From: JBAOHV01 sp037045265
GTDB lineage: Bacteria > Actinomycetota > Acidimicrobiia > Acidimicrobiales > Microtrichaceae
Direction: 5' to 3'
NCBI GenBank assembly: GCA_037045265.1
Contig: JBAOHV010000016.1
Location: 62,001-126,000, forward strand
Length of the DNA: 64,000 nucleotides
Below the pieces are notes generated by a model. That model was not told the DNA's origin, did no database searches, and saw nothing but the letters and a program-made list of their open reading frames with translations. The first letter of the stretch is position 1; every line of letters starts with the position of its first letter. A program made the translations under genes and the position numbers. Of the stretch, positions 45,809 through 56,652 are shown one piece after another.

Positions 45809-47300
45809 TCAGCCCGAGTCGCTCCACGCTCCCGTCAGCGCCGCCGCTGGGGCAGCCGCCAGGACGACGATCATCGCCGCGTAGGGGGCGGCCGCCGCGT
45901 ACGAGGCCGACTCGGTGTATCCCCACAACCTGGTAGCCAGCGTTTCGACCCCGATAGGGCGCAGGAGCAGGGTGGCAGGTAGCTCCTTCATGACCGTCAG
46001 GAACACCAGGAGCGCAGCGGCGCCCAGGCCGGGCGCGGCCAGTCGCAGCGTCACCGAGAACCAGGTCTGCCACTGACCCCGACCGAGGGTCCTCGACATC
46101 TCGTCGAGCGAAGGCGGCGCCTGCGCCACCGAGTTCTGGACCGCTCCGATCGCCAACGACAGGAACAGGACCGCGTACGCGAACAGCAGCATCGGAGTGC
46201 GCTGGTAGAGAGGAGTCGCCACCCGCACCCCGAAGAAGACCACCGAGAGCGCCACCACGATCCCGGGAAGCGCGTGGGCGGCGTACGCCGAGTCCGTCGA
46301 GAACCGCGCCAACGGCCCCGGGTGCCTGGCTGCGAGGACCCCGACGGGTATCGCCAACAGGACCGTGAGCGCGGCGGCCGAAGCGGCGATCCAGGCCGTT
46401 CCCAGCGTCGCATCCATCAACGTCGACCAGTCGGTGACCGAGGTTCCTCGCTGCAGCCAGTAGACGAGGCTCCATGCGGGTACGCCGAGGCAGACCCCGA
46501 CCAGAAGAGCGAGGCCGGCCGCGGCGGGCCAGCGCCACCGACCGAGACCAACCGTCTCGGCGCTCCTGCGTACGCCCGTACCGGTACGAGCTACGCGATC
46601 GGTGCCTGCCACGCGGCGCTGGGCCAGGAGCACGACCAACGTCATGGCGACCAACAGGCAGCCGAGCACCGCCGCCGGGGTGCGGTCGAACGAGGAGCGG
46701 TACGAGCGGTAGATCGCCTGGGTGAGCGTCTGGTACCCCATGATGGAAACCGCACCGAAGTCGCTGAGCGTGTAGAGCCCCACGAGCAGCGCGCCGCTGA
46801 GAGCGGCGGTGCGCGCCTGACGCAACGTCACGGTCACGAAGACGGTCATCGGTGAACGACCGAGCATGCGCGCAGCGTCCTCGAGCCCCGGGTCGACTCG
46901 CCGCAGCGCTGCCGCGACCGGAAGGTGCACGAAAGGGAACGACACCGAGGTCAGCACGAGGAACGCACCGAGGAAGCCCTTGACCGACGGAACCAGACCA
47001 ACCCAGGCCCACGCCGCGAACGTATGACGGTACGGCCAGCGGCAAGGACACGAGCACACGCCACGAACGCACGAATGGGACGTCGGTACGGGTGACCAGC
47101 CAGGCGGTGGTCACGCCGATCAACAGCGAGGCCGCCGTCACTGCCGCAGCCAACGAGATCGATCTGATCGCCAGGTCGAGGGTCAACCGCCTCCACAACG
47201 TGTCGCGCACCGGCTCCGAGCCGTGTTCGGTCGCGCGGATGACCAGGTAGACGATCGGCAGCACGACGACAGCGGACGCGACCATCCCGCCGAGGGCCAT
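45809..47300 (-). CDS. Iron(III) ABC transporter permease, one frame break
   Basis: About 496 residues with roughly 12 membrane helices and two copies of the binding-protein-dependent permease domain, the FbpB/SfuB layout. Two EAA-type loops are visible: RVDPGLEDAARMLGRSPMTV and LDEMSRTLGRGQWQTWFSVT. One extra base near 47025 breaks the frame between LAVPSY and FAAWAWVGLVP. It follows the binding protein by 35 bases. No ATPase gene is next to it, so the energising subunit must be elsewhere. Confidence 0.87.
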
Positions 47301-47335
47301 GGGCCAAGGGGCCCGGCTCCCGTGCGTCGATCCGC

Positions 47336-48385
47336 TCAGCCCAGCAGTCCCTTGTCCGTGAGCAGCGCGATCGTCTCTTCGAGCGACTCCAGATCGGTCA
47401 GGTCGAGGTCCGGCCCCTGGAGCTCGTCGAGCATCGGTATGCCCGCGGGGCTGGCCACTCCCGCCACCAGCGGGTACTCCTTGGTCTCCTCCTCGAAGTA
47501 GGTTTGGCCCTCCTCGGACAGGAGGAACTCGACGAATTCGAGTGCCGCTGGATTGTCGGCGCCCTTCTTGGTGATGGCGACCGCTGTGGCGTTCACCAGC
47601 GCGCCGGGGTCGTCGCCGGTCAGGAACACGAGCTCGGCGGCCATGTTGTCGGGACCGCCCACCTCGGACGCCATCCGTGCCCAGTAGTAGTGGTTGATCA
47701 GTCCCACACCGATCTCACCGCTGTTCACTGCCTCGAGGATGTCGACGTTGTTGTCGTAGAGCTGAGCATCGTTGGCGATCATCGCGTCGAGCCAGTCCGA
47801 TGCGGCCTGCTCACCCTCACCCACCCGGAAGGCAGTGATGAACGCCTGGAAGCTCGCGTTGGAGGGCGCCCAGGCGACCTGTGACTCGTACATCGGGTCG
47901 GTCAGCTCCTCGATGCTGCTGGGCACCTTCTCGACGAGGTCGGGGTTCACCACCAGGACACGGGACCTCCCGGTGACACCCACCCAATTCGTGCCCTCCC
48001 TCGGGCGGAAACGGGGCTCCACCTTCTCCACGACCTCGGACGGCAACGGTGCGAGAAGCCCGGCTGTGTCCAGGACCCCGACAGCGCCGACCTCTTGGGA
48101 GTAGAAGAGGTCGGCCGGGGTGTTCTCCCCCTCCTCGAGCAGTGCCGCGCCCATCTCGGCGGAGTTGCCGTAGCGCACCTGGGTCTCGATCCCGGTCTCC
48201 TCCTCGAAGCGCTCGATCAGCGGACCGACGAGCTCCTCGTCGCGACCGCTGTAGATGACGAGCTCAGCGGAGTCACCGGCTGACGAGTCGGTAGATCCGT
48301 CACCACCGTCGTCACCGCTGCACCCCGCCACGAGGGCGACCACTGCGAGAAGCGCGGCGATCCACAGCTGCTTGGTACGGCGCAT
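47336..48385 (-). CDS. Iron(III) ABC transporter substrate-binding lipoprotein
   Basis: 349 residues. Lipoprotein signal peptide with lipobox VAGC (LLAVVALVAGCSGDD), then the ferric-binding fold (ELVIYSGRDEELVGPLIERF, LFYSQEVGAVGVL, GLINHYYWARM with the Tyr pair that binds iron). GAGGAGA ribosome site. The promoter 50 bases upstream overlaps a probable IdeR/DtxR box, consistent with induction when iron is scarce. Confidence 0.9.
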   Translation of the reverse strand: MRRTKQLWIAALLAVVALVAGCSGDDGGDGSTDSSAGDSAELVIYSGRDEELVGPLIERFEEETGIETQVRYGNSAEMGAALLEEGENTPADLFYSQEVGAVGVLDTAGLLAPLPSEVVEKVEPRFRPREGTNWVGVTGRSRVLVVNPDLVEKVPSSIEELTDPMYESQVAWAPSNASFQAFITAFRVGEGEQAASDWLDAMIANDAQLYDNNVDILEAVNSGEIGVGLINHYYWARMASEVGGPDNMAAELVFLTGDDPGALVNATAVAITKKGADNPAALEFVEFLLSEEGQTYFEEETKEYPLVAGVASPAGIPMLDELQGPDLDLTDLESLEETIALLTDKGLLG

Positions 48386-48433
48386 CGCGGTCTCCTCGTG
48401 GTGGCGCTCGCAGGGGACCTGACGGCCACCGGT

Positions 48434-48465
48434 CGAGGTTAGGCAGACCTCTCCCTACTGGTAAA
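48434..48465 (-). promoter_or_regulatory. Iron-regulated promoter with IdeR/DtxR-like box
   Basis: On the minus strand TTTACC (48465-48460), 18 bases and TAACCT (48441-48436) form a -35/-10 pair, giving a leader of about 44 bases. CGAGGTTAGGCAGACCTCT at 48434-48452 matches 13 of 19 positions of the IdeR consensus TTAGGTTAGGCTAACCTAA as I know it, and covers the -10. Confidence 0.6.
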
Positions 48466-48485
48466 GCCGGCGGACGCCCAGGCCC

Positions 48486-49262
48486 TCAGACGTACTGACT
48501 CAGGACCTCACGCAGCGTGGAGGCCAGCTCCACCACGACCGAGTCCGCCGCCTCGGTGTCGGTGGTGTCGGCGGTGATCGCAGCGGCGAGTGCGTCGGCG
48601 GCGTCGACGAGGTGGCGCCACTGCTGCGGTTCGAAGCCGAACGGCAGCGCCACCTGACCCACCACCTCGACGTCGTCGACGACCGAGATCGTCGACGAAG
48701 GATCCGCCGGATGCCTGGCGAGCCGGTCAGCCGCCATGAACAACGAGTCGAGTAGGTCATGGAGGGCGACGCCGTCGTCGGAGGAGATGCCACCCTCGTC
48801 GGGCTCGGGTAGCTCATCGAGCACGGCCTCGACGGCATCCTCGTCGACCTCGCGCACGACGAGGTCGCCCTGCTCGTTCCACTCGTAGGCGATGTCGGCC
48901 GCTGTCAGCGCATCGGTCAGCTCGGTCTGAATGGCAACCGGCCACGAACCGACCTCGTAGACCAGCTTGGCGGCGTCTGGGTCGAGAGCCGGTCGTGCGG
49001 CGACCAGGACATCGTCGATCAGCTCGTCGACTGCATCCTCGTCGACCTCGCGCACGGTGAGCACCGTCCCCTGCCAGACATGTGCGATGCCCTTGGAGCT
49101 CAAGAGGCTCGTGAGAAGACCGCGGGACTCCCCCGCCCAGGTGGTGCAGTCGTAGGCCAGCTGCCCGTCCTCCAGCTCGACATCGGGGCCGGGGCCCGGA
49201 CCATCGACAGCAACCTCGTCCTCGTCCACGCCGCGATCCCCCTTGTCAGTCACCGCCGCCAT
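48486..49262 (-). CDS. Hypothetical acidic protein with internal duplication
   Basis: 258 residues, strongly acidic, not recognised. Two related units are visible: WQGTVLTVREVDEDAVDELI (about residues 63-82) and WNEQGDLVVREVDEDAVEAV (about 128-147), each preceded by a helix of similar pattern, so an ancestral domain of about 65 residues has been duplicated. The C-terminal 90 residues are helical. No membrane segment. It shares the region upstream of glpX with opposite orientation. Confidence 0.65.
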   Translation of the reverse strand: MAAVTDKGDRGVDEDEVAVDGPGPGPDVELEDGQLAYDCTTWAGESRGLLTSLLSSKGIAHVWQGTVLTVREVDEDAVDELIDDVLVAARPALDPDAAKLVYEVGSWPVAIQTELTDALTAADIAYEWNEQGDLVVREVDEDAVEAVLDELPEPDEGGISSDDGVALHDLLDSLFMAADRLARHPADPSSTISVVDDVEVVGQVALPFGFEPQQWRHLVDAADALAAAITADTTDTEAADSVVVELASTLREVLSQYV

Positions 49263-49299
49263 GTTCGCACGGAGTTGGGGTCGGCCATGCCATCGTCGG

Positions 49300-49305
49300 T
49301 ATCGT
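49300..49305 (+). promoter_or_regulatory. Leaderless promoter of glpX
   Basis: TATCGT ends 6 bases before the ATG at 49312; no ribosome site. Confidence 0.5.
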
Positions 49306-49311
49306 CGGGCC

Positions 49312-50276
<965 letters not shown>

Positions 50277-50304
50277 CACCGTCGGTGCCTGCCGGTCGGT
50301 CCGG

Positions 50305-51097
50305 TCAGTCCGGTCGCGTGCGTCGCCGCGCCCGTGCCGACGCCCGGCGCCGAAGTCCCGATGGTGTCAGCTCGGTCACCCCGACGAGGGCACGGTAGAG
50401 CCCGCCCGGCACGACACGCGCCTTCCCGGCAGCGGCTGCGTCGAGGGTGGCGCTGACGACCTGCTGTGGTGACAACCACAACAGGCTCGGAACACCAGCC
50501 GGTGGCAGCTCCCCGCTGCGTTCGTGGAATTCCGTCGGCGTGAGGCCGGGGAGGCAGACCGTCGCGCCCACCCCTGTGCCCGCCAGCTCCTCGTGGAGCG
50601 ACTCCGTGTAGGACAACACGAACGACTTGGTCGCGGCGTACGTCGCCGCACCGGGCGACGGAGCGACCGCTGCAACCGAGCCCACGTTCACGATCGTGCC
50701 GTTCCCGCGACACCATTGCGGTCGCCGCAGTGGCGGAGAGTCTCATGAGTGCGACGACGTTCAGCTGGATCTCCTGGTCCTCGCACCCGACCGGCAGGTC
50801 CTTCACCCGCCCGAAGGTGCCCACGCCGGCGTTGTTCACAAGGAGGTCGATCGGACGCTCGTCGTCGCCGAGGCGCAACTCCACCCACGACCTGGGCACC
50901 GGCGCGGTGAGGTCCGCTGCCAGGACCTCGACCTCGACCGCGTGCGTTCGGCGCAGCTCGTCGGCAAGTGACTCGAGCCGATCACCGTTCCTGGCGACGA
51001 GCACAAGGTTCGTTCCCTCGGATGCGAGGGTGCGGGCGAAGACATCACCGAGACCGGCCGATGCCCCCGTGACCAGTGCGGTTCCCCAGCGCGCCAT
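50305..51097 (-). CDS. Short-chain dehydrogenase/reductase, one frame break
   Basis: About 263 residues, classical SDR Rossmann fold. Cofactor loop TGASAGLG, NNAGVGTFG, catalytic Ser in VNVGSVAAV and the pair in TYAATKSFVLSY. The Arg at LVARNGDRL suggests NADP(H). One extra base near 50711 breaks the frame before RGNGTIVNVGS. Substrate unknown. It lies 15 bases behind the 2H/GNAT gene at the end of the ATP synthase run. Confidence 0.87.
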
Positions 51098-51112
51098 CGG
51101 TCCGAAGCTACT

Positions 51113-52073
51113 TCACCGGGCCTGCCCGACTCTGCGACACCATGTAGCGCTGTCAAGCTTGACGAAACCCAGCGATTCGAGCACACCCGCCCGAGCAGTC
51201 TCCTCGAACCGGGCCGTGACCACCCCGGCGCCACGACGACCAGCCGCCAGGATCCATGCCGACAGGACCTGACGGGCGACGCCCTTCGAGCGGTGCCCGG
51301 TGTCGACGACGATCCGTTCCAGGGCTGCCCCGTCGGGTCCGGCCGTCCCGACGGCCGCGCCGACGAGCCCGGCCGGGTGCTCAGCTCCCCATCCGGGGGA
51401 TTCGGCGCTGGTGACGAGCTGGTTCCGGCTCGGCGCGGTCCCGACCCGATCGGCCAGACCGACGAGAGCGGCGACTCGCCGGTCGAGGATCCGCACCGAA
51501 CGCAGATGCAGCTCGACTCCTCCTCGCCCGACGACGACCGCTCCGCCGAGCGGCTCCTCGATGATCGGACACCAGAGCGCCTGACGGTCCGCGCCCACCC
51601 GCTCGAGCAGCACCACGGAGTCGACAGCCCACTCGCCGACGTCGCCAGCCAGCAGTTGCAGGGCCGCGTCCGCCAGGGCCGGCTCCCGGCGCTGCACCAG
51701 CGTCACGTGCGGCACGAAGGGGTGCTGGTCCGGGCGGTCGAACGGGTCCACGCGGAGACGCTCCCTGAGCTCGCCGAGCTCGGCCAGATCGCCACCAACA
51801 CCCAGGTGCAGTGTCGGCGCGGCGGGGAGCGAAGGACTCAACAGCACCCAGGCCGAGCGAGAACGGCGAGACGGCCCCAGCGGCCTCGCGCAGGACCGAC
51901 GGGACTGCCGCGGCCCGGGCGGAGTCGAGGCTGATCGGCGGCACCAGAGTCAGGTGGCTCGGAAGGTCACCCAGTCGAGGATCGGCAAGGAGCCGGCGCA
52001 CCGCGTCGATGCGCAGCGCCAGCTCGCCCGAGGGGAGCAGCGCGACCGAGAGCAGCCGGCGGGGTCTCCCCAC
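51113..52073 (-). CDS. 2H-phosphoesterase fused to a GNAT domain, one frame break
   Basis: About 319 residues when mended. The N-terminal part has the two His-x-Thr motifs of 2'-5' RNA ligase/cyclic phosphodiesterases: SHLTLVPP (about residue 40) and PHVTLVQR (about 125). The C-terminal part looks like a GNAT acetyltransferase (VDTGHRSKGVARQVLSAWIL, then VLESLGFVKLD). One extra base near 51820 breaks the frame after SFAPRRA, still inside the 2H domain. So the two domains lie on one side of a mended gene, and the fusion itself does not depend on the mend. GTG start, 15 bases after atpC. Confidence 0.72.
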
Positions 52074-52088
52074 CGACCCTGGCTCCTG

Positions 52089-52496
52089 TCAGGCCGCGGC
52101 GACCGACAGACGAACCTGAGCCCTACGCAGCGCGGCGCCGGCCTCGGGGTCGTCTGGATCGGTGGCGAGCTGAGCCTCGGCGCGCGAGAGCGCCGCCTCG
52201 GCACGACCCACGTCGATCGTGTCGGCGAGCTCGCAGACGTCGGAGAGGATGGTGACCCGGGTCGTTCCCTCGGAGTCGGGGGGCGAGACCTCGACGAAGC
52301 CCTGGTGGACGGCGATGATCTGCTCGCCGCCTTCCGCCAGCACCACCCGCACCGAGTGGGTGGAGAGCACGCCGATGAAGGGCACGTGACCGGACAGGAA
52401 GGCGATGTCACCTGTCGTCGTGCGACAGATGACCATCTCCGCCTGTCCGGTGTAGGCCACGCGTTCCGGCGAGACGAGCTCGACGGTCAGCGGCAT
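52089..52496 (-). CDS. atpC: ATP synthase epsilon subunit
   Basis: 135 residues. Beta-sandwich N-terminal domain (TVELVSPERVAYTGQAEMVI, GDIAFLSGHVPFIG) and a C-terminal helical hairpin (ADTIDVGRAEAALSRAEAQL). Part of the F1 stalk, inhibits ATP hydrolysis. Start overlaps the atpD stop by one base. Confidence 0.95.
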   Translation of the reverse strand: MPLTVELVSPERVAYTGQAEMVICRTTTGDIAFLSGHVPFIGVLSTHSVRVVLAEGGEQIIAVHQGFVEVSPPDSEGTTRVTILSDVCELADTIDVGRAEAALSRAEAQLATDPDDPEAGAALRRAQVRLSVAAA

Positions 52497-53941
52497 CAGG
52501 CGTCCTTCTCGAGCTCGGCAGCCTTGCGGATCGCGTCCTCGGCACCGCCGACGTTGAAGAAGGCCTGCTCGGGCAGGTGATCGAGATCACCGTTGATGAG
52601 AGCCTCGAAGGACTCGACGGTGTCCTCCACCGGGGTGAAGATCCCGGGCAGTCCGGTGAACACCTCGGCGACGAACATCGGCTGCGCCAGGAACTTCTGG
52701 ATCTTGCGGGCACGGTCGACGGTGACGCGGTCCTCCTCGGAGAGCTCGTCGAGACCGAGGATGGCGATGATGTCCTGGAGCTCCTTGTAGCGCTGGAGCA
52801 TCTCCTGGACGCGTCGGGCCACGGCGTAGTGACGGTCACCGACGACCTCGGGGCTGAGGATCGTCGAGGACGAGGCCAGCGGATCCACCGCCGGGTAGAT
52901 GCCGAGTGCCGCGATGTCACGGCTGAGCTCGGTCGTCCCGTCGAAGTGGGTGAACGCTGTGAACGGCGCCGGGTCGGTGTAGTCGTCGGCGGGCACGTAC
53001 ACAGCCTGCAGCGACGTGATCGACCGACCGCCGGTCGAGGTGATGCGCTCCTGGAGCTCGCCCATCTCGTCTGCGAGCGTCGGCTGGTAGCCCACGGCCG
53101 CGGGCATGCGCCCGAGCAGGGTAGACACCTCGGACCCTGCCTGGGTGAAGCGGAAGATGTTGTCGATGAACAGCAGCACGTCCTGGCCCTGGACGTCACG
53201 GAAGTACTCCGCCATTGTCAAGGCCGAGAGCGCCACACGCAGGCGCACACCCGGCGGCTCGTCCATCTGGCCGAACACGAGCGCTGCCTTGTCGAGCACG
53301 GAGCCAGAACCGGCCAGCGCGGTCTCGCCCATCTCGATGAAGAGGTCGGTTCCCTCACGGGTCCGCTCTCCCACACCGGCGAACACCGAGACACCACCGA
53401 ACTGGCTGGCCACACGGTTGATCATCTCGGTGATGAGCACGGTCTTGCCCACGCCGGCGCCGCCGAACAGGCCGATCTTGCCGCCCTGGAGGTACGGCGT
53501 GAGGAGGTCGATGACCTTGATGCCGGTAGGGAACATCTGAGCCTTGGGCTCGAGCGTGTCGAACGCTGGAGCCGAGCGGTGGATCTCCCAGCGCTCGGTG
53601 GCCTCGACGGCGTCCACGTCGAGCGGAGCACCGAGCACGTTGAACACGTGACCGAGCGTCGCGTCGCCGACGGGCACCGAGATGCCCGCACCGGTGTTGC
53701 GCACTGCCGTGCCGCGGACCAGCCCGTCCGTGGGCTTCATGGCGATGGCACGCACGCGGCCGTCACCGATCTGCTGTGCGACCTCGGCCGTCACGACGAT
53801 GTCGTCGCCGCCCACGTTGATCGTGAACTCGAGGGCGGTGTTGATCTCTGGCAGCGCGGAGGGCGGGAACTCCACGTCCACCACGGGTCCCGCGATGGCG
53901 ACGATCCTGCCGTCGGCGAGCTGGGGTTCGGTGACCGTCAT
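52496..53941 (-). CDS. atpD: ATP synthase beta subunit
   Basis: 481 residues. Catalytic subunit of F1. P-loop GGAGVGKTVL, catalytic Glu in GERTREG, Walker B VLLFIDNIFRF and the DELSEED segment (LDELSEEDRVTV). Strong GGAGA ribosome site. Complete and well conserved. Confidence 0.98.
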   Translation of the reverse strand: MTVTEPQLADGRIVAIAGPVVDVEFPPSALPEINTALEFTINVGGDDIVVTAEVAQQIGDGRVRAIAMKPTDGLVRGTAVRNTGAGISVPVGDATLGHVFNVLGAPLDVDAVEATERWEIHRSAPAFDTLEPKAQMFPTGIKVIDLLTPYLQGGKIGLFGGAGVGKTVLITEMINRVASQFGGVSVFAGVGERTREGTDLFIEMGETALAGSGSVLDKAALVFGQMDEPPGVRLRVALSALTMAEYFRDVQGQDVLLFIDNIFRFTQAGSEVSTLLGRMPAAVGYQPTLADEMGELQERITSTGGRSITSLQAVYVPADDYTDPAPFTAFTHFDGTTELSRDIAALGIYPAVDPLASSSTILSPEVVGDRHYAVARRVQEMLQRYKELQDIIAILGLDELSEEDRVTVDRARKIQKFLAQPMFVAEVFTGLPGIFTPVEDTVESFEALINGDLDHLPEQAFFNVGGAEDAIRKAAELEKDA

Positions 53942-53975
53942 GATGTCTCCTGGTCGGTTCGAGTGGTGGGCCGGC

Positions 53976-54968
53976 TCAGCCGGCGTCGGATCGGGATACG
54001 TGCGCCGGGCGTAGGCCCAGCCTCGTCGGGAACGGGTCGGAGTCCAAGTGGTCGAGCAACAGGTCCTCGGGACCACCCTTGTCGTCCGCGAGCGCTTCAG
54101 CACCACTGATGATCTCCATGATCTCGGTGGTGATCGCGTCCTGGCGAACCTGGTTCATCTGACGCGTGTACTTGACGATCAGATCCTGAGCGTTGTCCGT
54201 GGCGGACTTCATCGCACGCTGACGTGAAGCGAGCTCGGATGCCGCCGCTTCGAGCAGGGCCGAGTAGATGCGCGACTCGACGTAGCGGGGCAGCAGCGAC
54301 TCGAGAACTGCGGCGGGTGACGGCTCGAACTCGAAGCCTGCGGTAGCTCCGGCGTTGCCCTCGGAGGCGATCGTCTTCTCGCTCTCCAGCGGCAGGAATC
54401 GTCTCACGACGGGTTCCTGCGAGCCGATCGAGATGAAGCGCGTGTAGACCAGATCGATCCGGTCGACTCCCTGGTTGACGAACAGGTCGGTGACCCACGC
54501 TGCGATCGCAACCGCTTCGTCGTACGTCGGGCGGTCGGTGAATCCCGAGTAGCTGGCGTCGATGTCGTAGTTGCGGAAGCGGAAATGAGCCTCGGCCTTG
54601 CGGCCCACGGTGACGAGCGAATAGCCGAGACCCTTGTCGCGGGCGTCGGAGATCTCTCGTTCGGCCTTGCGGATGACACCGGAGTTGTACGCCCCGGCGA
54701 GACCGCGGTCTCCGGCGAGGACAAGCACTCCTACCTTGCGCACCTCGTCCACAGGACGCAGCAGCGGATGGTCGACATCGGCACCGGCGGCGGCGAGGTC
54801 CTTGATGACCTGCGTGATGTGCTCGGAGTACGGACGAGCCTCGTTCGCACGGGTCTGCGCCTTGACCACGCGGGTCGCGGCGATCAGCTCCATGGCGCGG
54901 GTGATCTTCTTGGTGTTCTGGACGCTCGCGATGCGGCGTCTGAGGACTCGCTCCTGTGCTCCCGGCAT
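53976..54968 (-). CDS. atpG: ATP synthase gamma subunit
   Basis: 330 residues, slightly longer than usual because of a C-terminal tail of about 35 residues (LLLDHLDSDPFPTRLGLRPA). Core motifs RRRIASVQNTKKITRAMELI at the N-terminus and ITTEIMEIISGAEAL at the C-terminus form the rotor coiled coil. Confidence 0.95.
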   Translation of the reverse strand: MPGAQERVLRRRIASVQNTKKITRAMELIAATRVVKAQTRANEARPYSEHITQVIKDLAAAGADVDHPLLRPVDEVRKVGVLVLAGDRGLAGAYNSGVIRKAEREISDARDKGLGYSLVTVGRKAEAHFRFRNYDIDASYSGFTDRPTYDEAVAIAAWVTDLFVNQGVDRIDLVYTRFISIGSQEPVVRRFLPLESEKTIASEGNAGATAGFEFEPSPAAVLESLLPRYVESRIYSALLEAAASELASRQRAMKSATDNAQDLIVKYTRQMNQVRQDAITTEIMEIISGAEALADDKGGPEDLLLDHLDSDPFPTRLGLRPAHVSRSDAG

Positions 54969-54971
54969 GGA

Positions 54972-56597
54972 TCAGGCCTCGTCGTCGCGCGAGGACTCCT
55001 GCTCGGGCAGGTGGTCGGTCGACCGCTTGATTGTCAGGTCTTCCTCAGGCTGCGCCTCGGCGACCGGCATCGAGGTCGAGCCAGCAGAACCCTGGAACTG
55101 CTCGGCGAACGCCTTGATCGCAGCCTCGAACGCGGCTTCGTCGGCAAGCTTGCCGGTCGTGCGGATCGTCTCGAGCTGATCGGCGTGGCGAGTGCGGAAC
55201 CATTCGAGCAGACCGTCCTCGAAGGCACGCACGTCGGCGATGTCGACTCCGTCGAGGTAGCCGCGGGTACCGGCGAAGATCACGACGCACTGCTCCTCTA
55301 CCGACATGGGCGAGTTGATCCCCTGCTTGAGCAGCTCGGTCAGGCGGTAGCCACGTTCGAGCTGGGCCTTGGAGACGGCATCGAGGTCGGAACCGAAAGC
55401 GGCGAACGCCTCGAGCTCACGGAACTGCTGGAGGTCGGACTTGAGCGTGCCCACCGAGGTCTTCATGGCCTTGACCTGAGCCGCGGAGCCCACACGCGAC
55501 ACCGAGATGCCGACGTCGACCGCCGGGCGAACGCCGGACTTGAACAGGTCGTCCTGGAGGAAGATCTGACCGTCGGTGATCGAGATCACGTTCGTCGGGA
55601 TGTACGCGGAGACGTCGCCGGCCTTGGTCTCGATGACCGGCAGGGCCGTGAGGGAGCCGGCGCCGTTCACGTCGGAGAGCTTGGCGGCGCGCTCGAGCAG
55701 GCGGGAGTGCAGGTAGAAGACGTCACCCGGGTAGGCCTCACGACCCGGCGGGCGGCGCAGCAGCAGCGACACCTGACGGTAGGCCTCGGCCTGCTTGGAG
55801 AGATCGTCGTACACGATGAGCGCGTGCTCACCGTTCTCCATCCAGTGCTGGCCCATGGCGCAACCGGCGTACGGCGCCAGGTACTTGAACGGTGCCGGGT
55901 CCGACGCCGGGGCGACCACGACGACGGTGTAGTCGAGTGCACCGCGCTCGGCGAGGGTGGCCACGGTCTGGGCGACCGTGGATGCCTTCTGGCCGATGGC
56001 GACGTAGATGCACTTCACACCCAGACCGCGCTGGTTGAGGATGGTGTCGATCGCGACGGTCGTCTTGCCTGTCTTGCGGTCGCCGATGATGAGCTCGCGC
56101 TGTCCACGGCCGATCGGGATCAGCGAGTCGATCGCCTTGATCCCCGTCTGCATGGGCTCACCCACCGGCTGACGGCCCATGATGCCGGGAGCCTGGATCT
56201 CCATGCGACGGTCCTGGACGTTGGTCAGGGCGCCCTTGCCGTCGATCGGCTCGCCCAGGGTGTTCACCACACGGCCGATGACTCCGTCGCCGACGGGCAC
56301 GGAGAGGATGTTGCCGGTGGCACGGACCGTCTGGCCCTCCTCGATCGAGTCGACCTCACCGAGGACCACCGCACCGATGGACTCCTCGTCGAGGTTGAGC
56401 GCCAGGCCGAGCAGCCCCGACTCGAACTCGAGGAGCTCGTTGACCGCCGCGTCGGGCAGGCCCGATACACGGGCGATGCCGTCGCCCACCTCTATGACGC
56501 GACCGACCTGGGTCAGCTCGACGTCGGGGCTGAAGCCCTCGAGGTTCTTGCGGATCGCCGCTGAGATGTCGGCGGTGTTGATCGTGAGTTCTGCCAT
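54972..56597 (-). CDS. atpA: ATP synthase alpha subunit
   Basis: 541 residues. Non-catalytic nucleotide-binding subunit of F1. P-loop GDRKTGKTTVAIDTI, VSRVGSAAQVKAMK signature and RPPGREAYPGDVFYLHSRLL are present. A 35-residue acidic tail follows the usual end. Separated from atpH by about 55 bases. Confidence 0.97.
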   Translation of the reverse strand: MAELTINTADISAAIRKNLEGFSPDVELTQVGRVIEVGDGIARVSGLPDAAVNELLEFESGLLGLALNLDEESIGAVVLGEVDSIEEGQTVRATGNILSVPVGDGVIGRVVNTLGEPIDGKGALTNVQDRRMEIQAPGIMGRQPVGEPMQTGIKAIDSLIPIGRGQRELIIGDRKTGKTTVAIDTILNQRGLGVKCIYVAIGQKASTVAQTVATLAERGALDYTVVVVAPASDPAPFKYLAPYAGCAMGQHWMENGEHALIVYDDLSKQAEAYRQVSLLLRRPPGREAYPGDVFYLHSRLLERAAKLSDVNGAGSLTALPVIETKAGDVSAYIPTNVISITDGQIFLQDDLFKSGVRPAVDVGISVSRVGSAAQVKAMKTSVGTLKSDLQQFRELEAFAAFGSDLDAVSKAQLERGYRLTELLKQGINSPMSVEEQCVVIFAGTRGYLDGVDIADVRAFEDGLLEWFRTRHADQLETIRTTGKLADEAAFEAAIKAFAEQFQGSAGSTSMPVAEAQPEEDLTIKRSTDHLPEQESSRDDEA

Positions 56598-56652
56598 GTC
56601 GGGTGTCTCCTGGCGGCGTTCGAGTAGGTGCAGGCCTTTGATCCGGTGAGGA

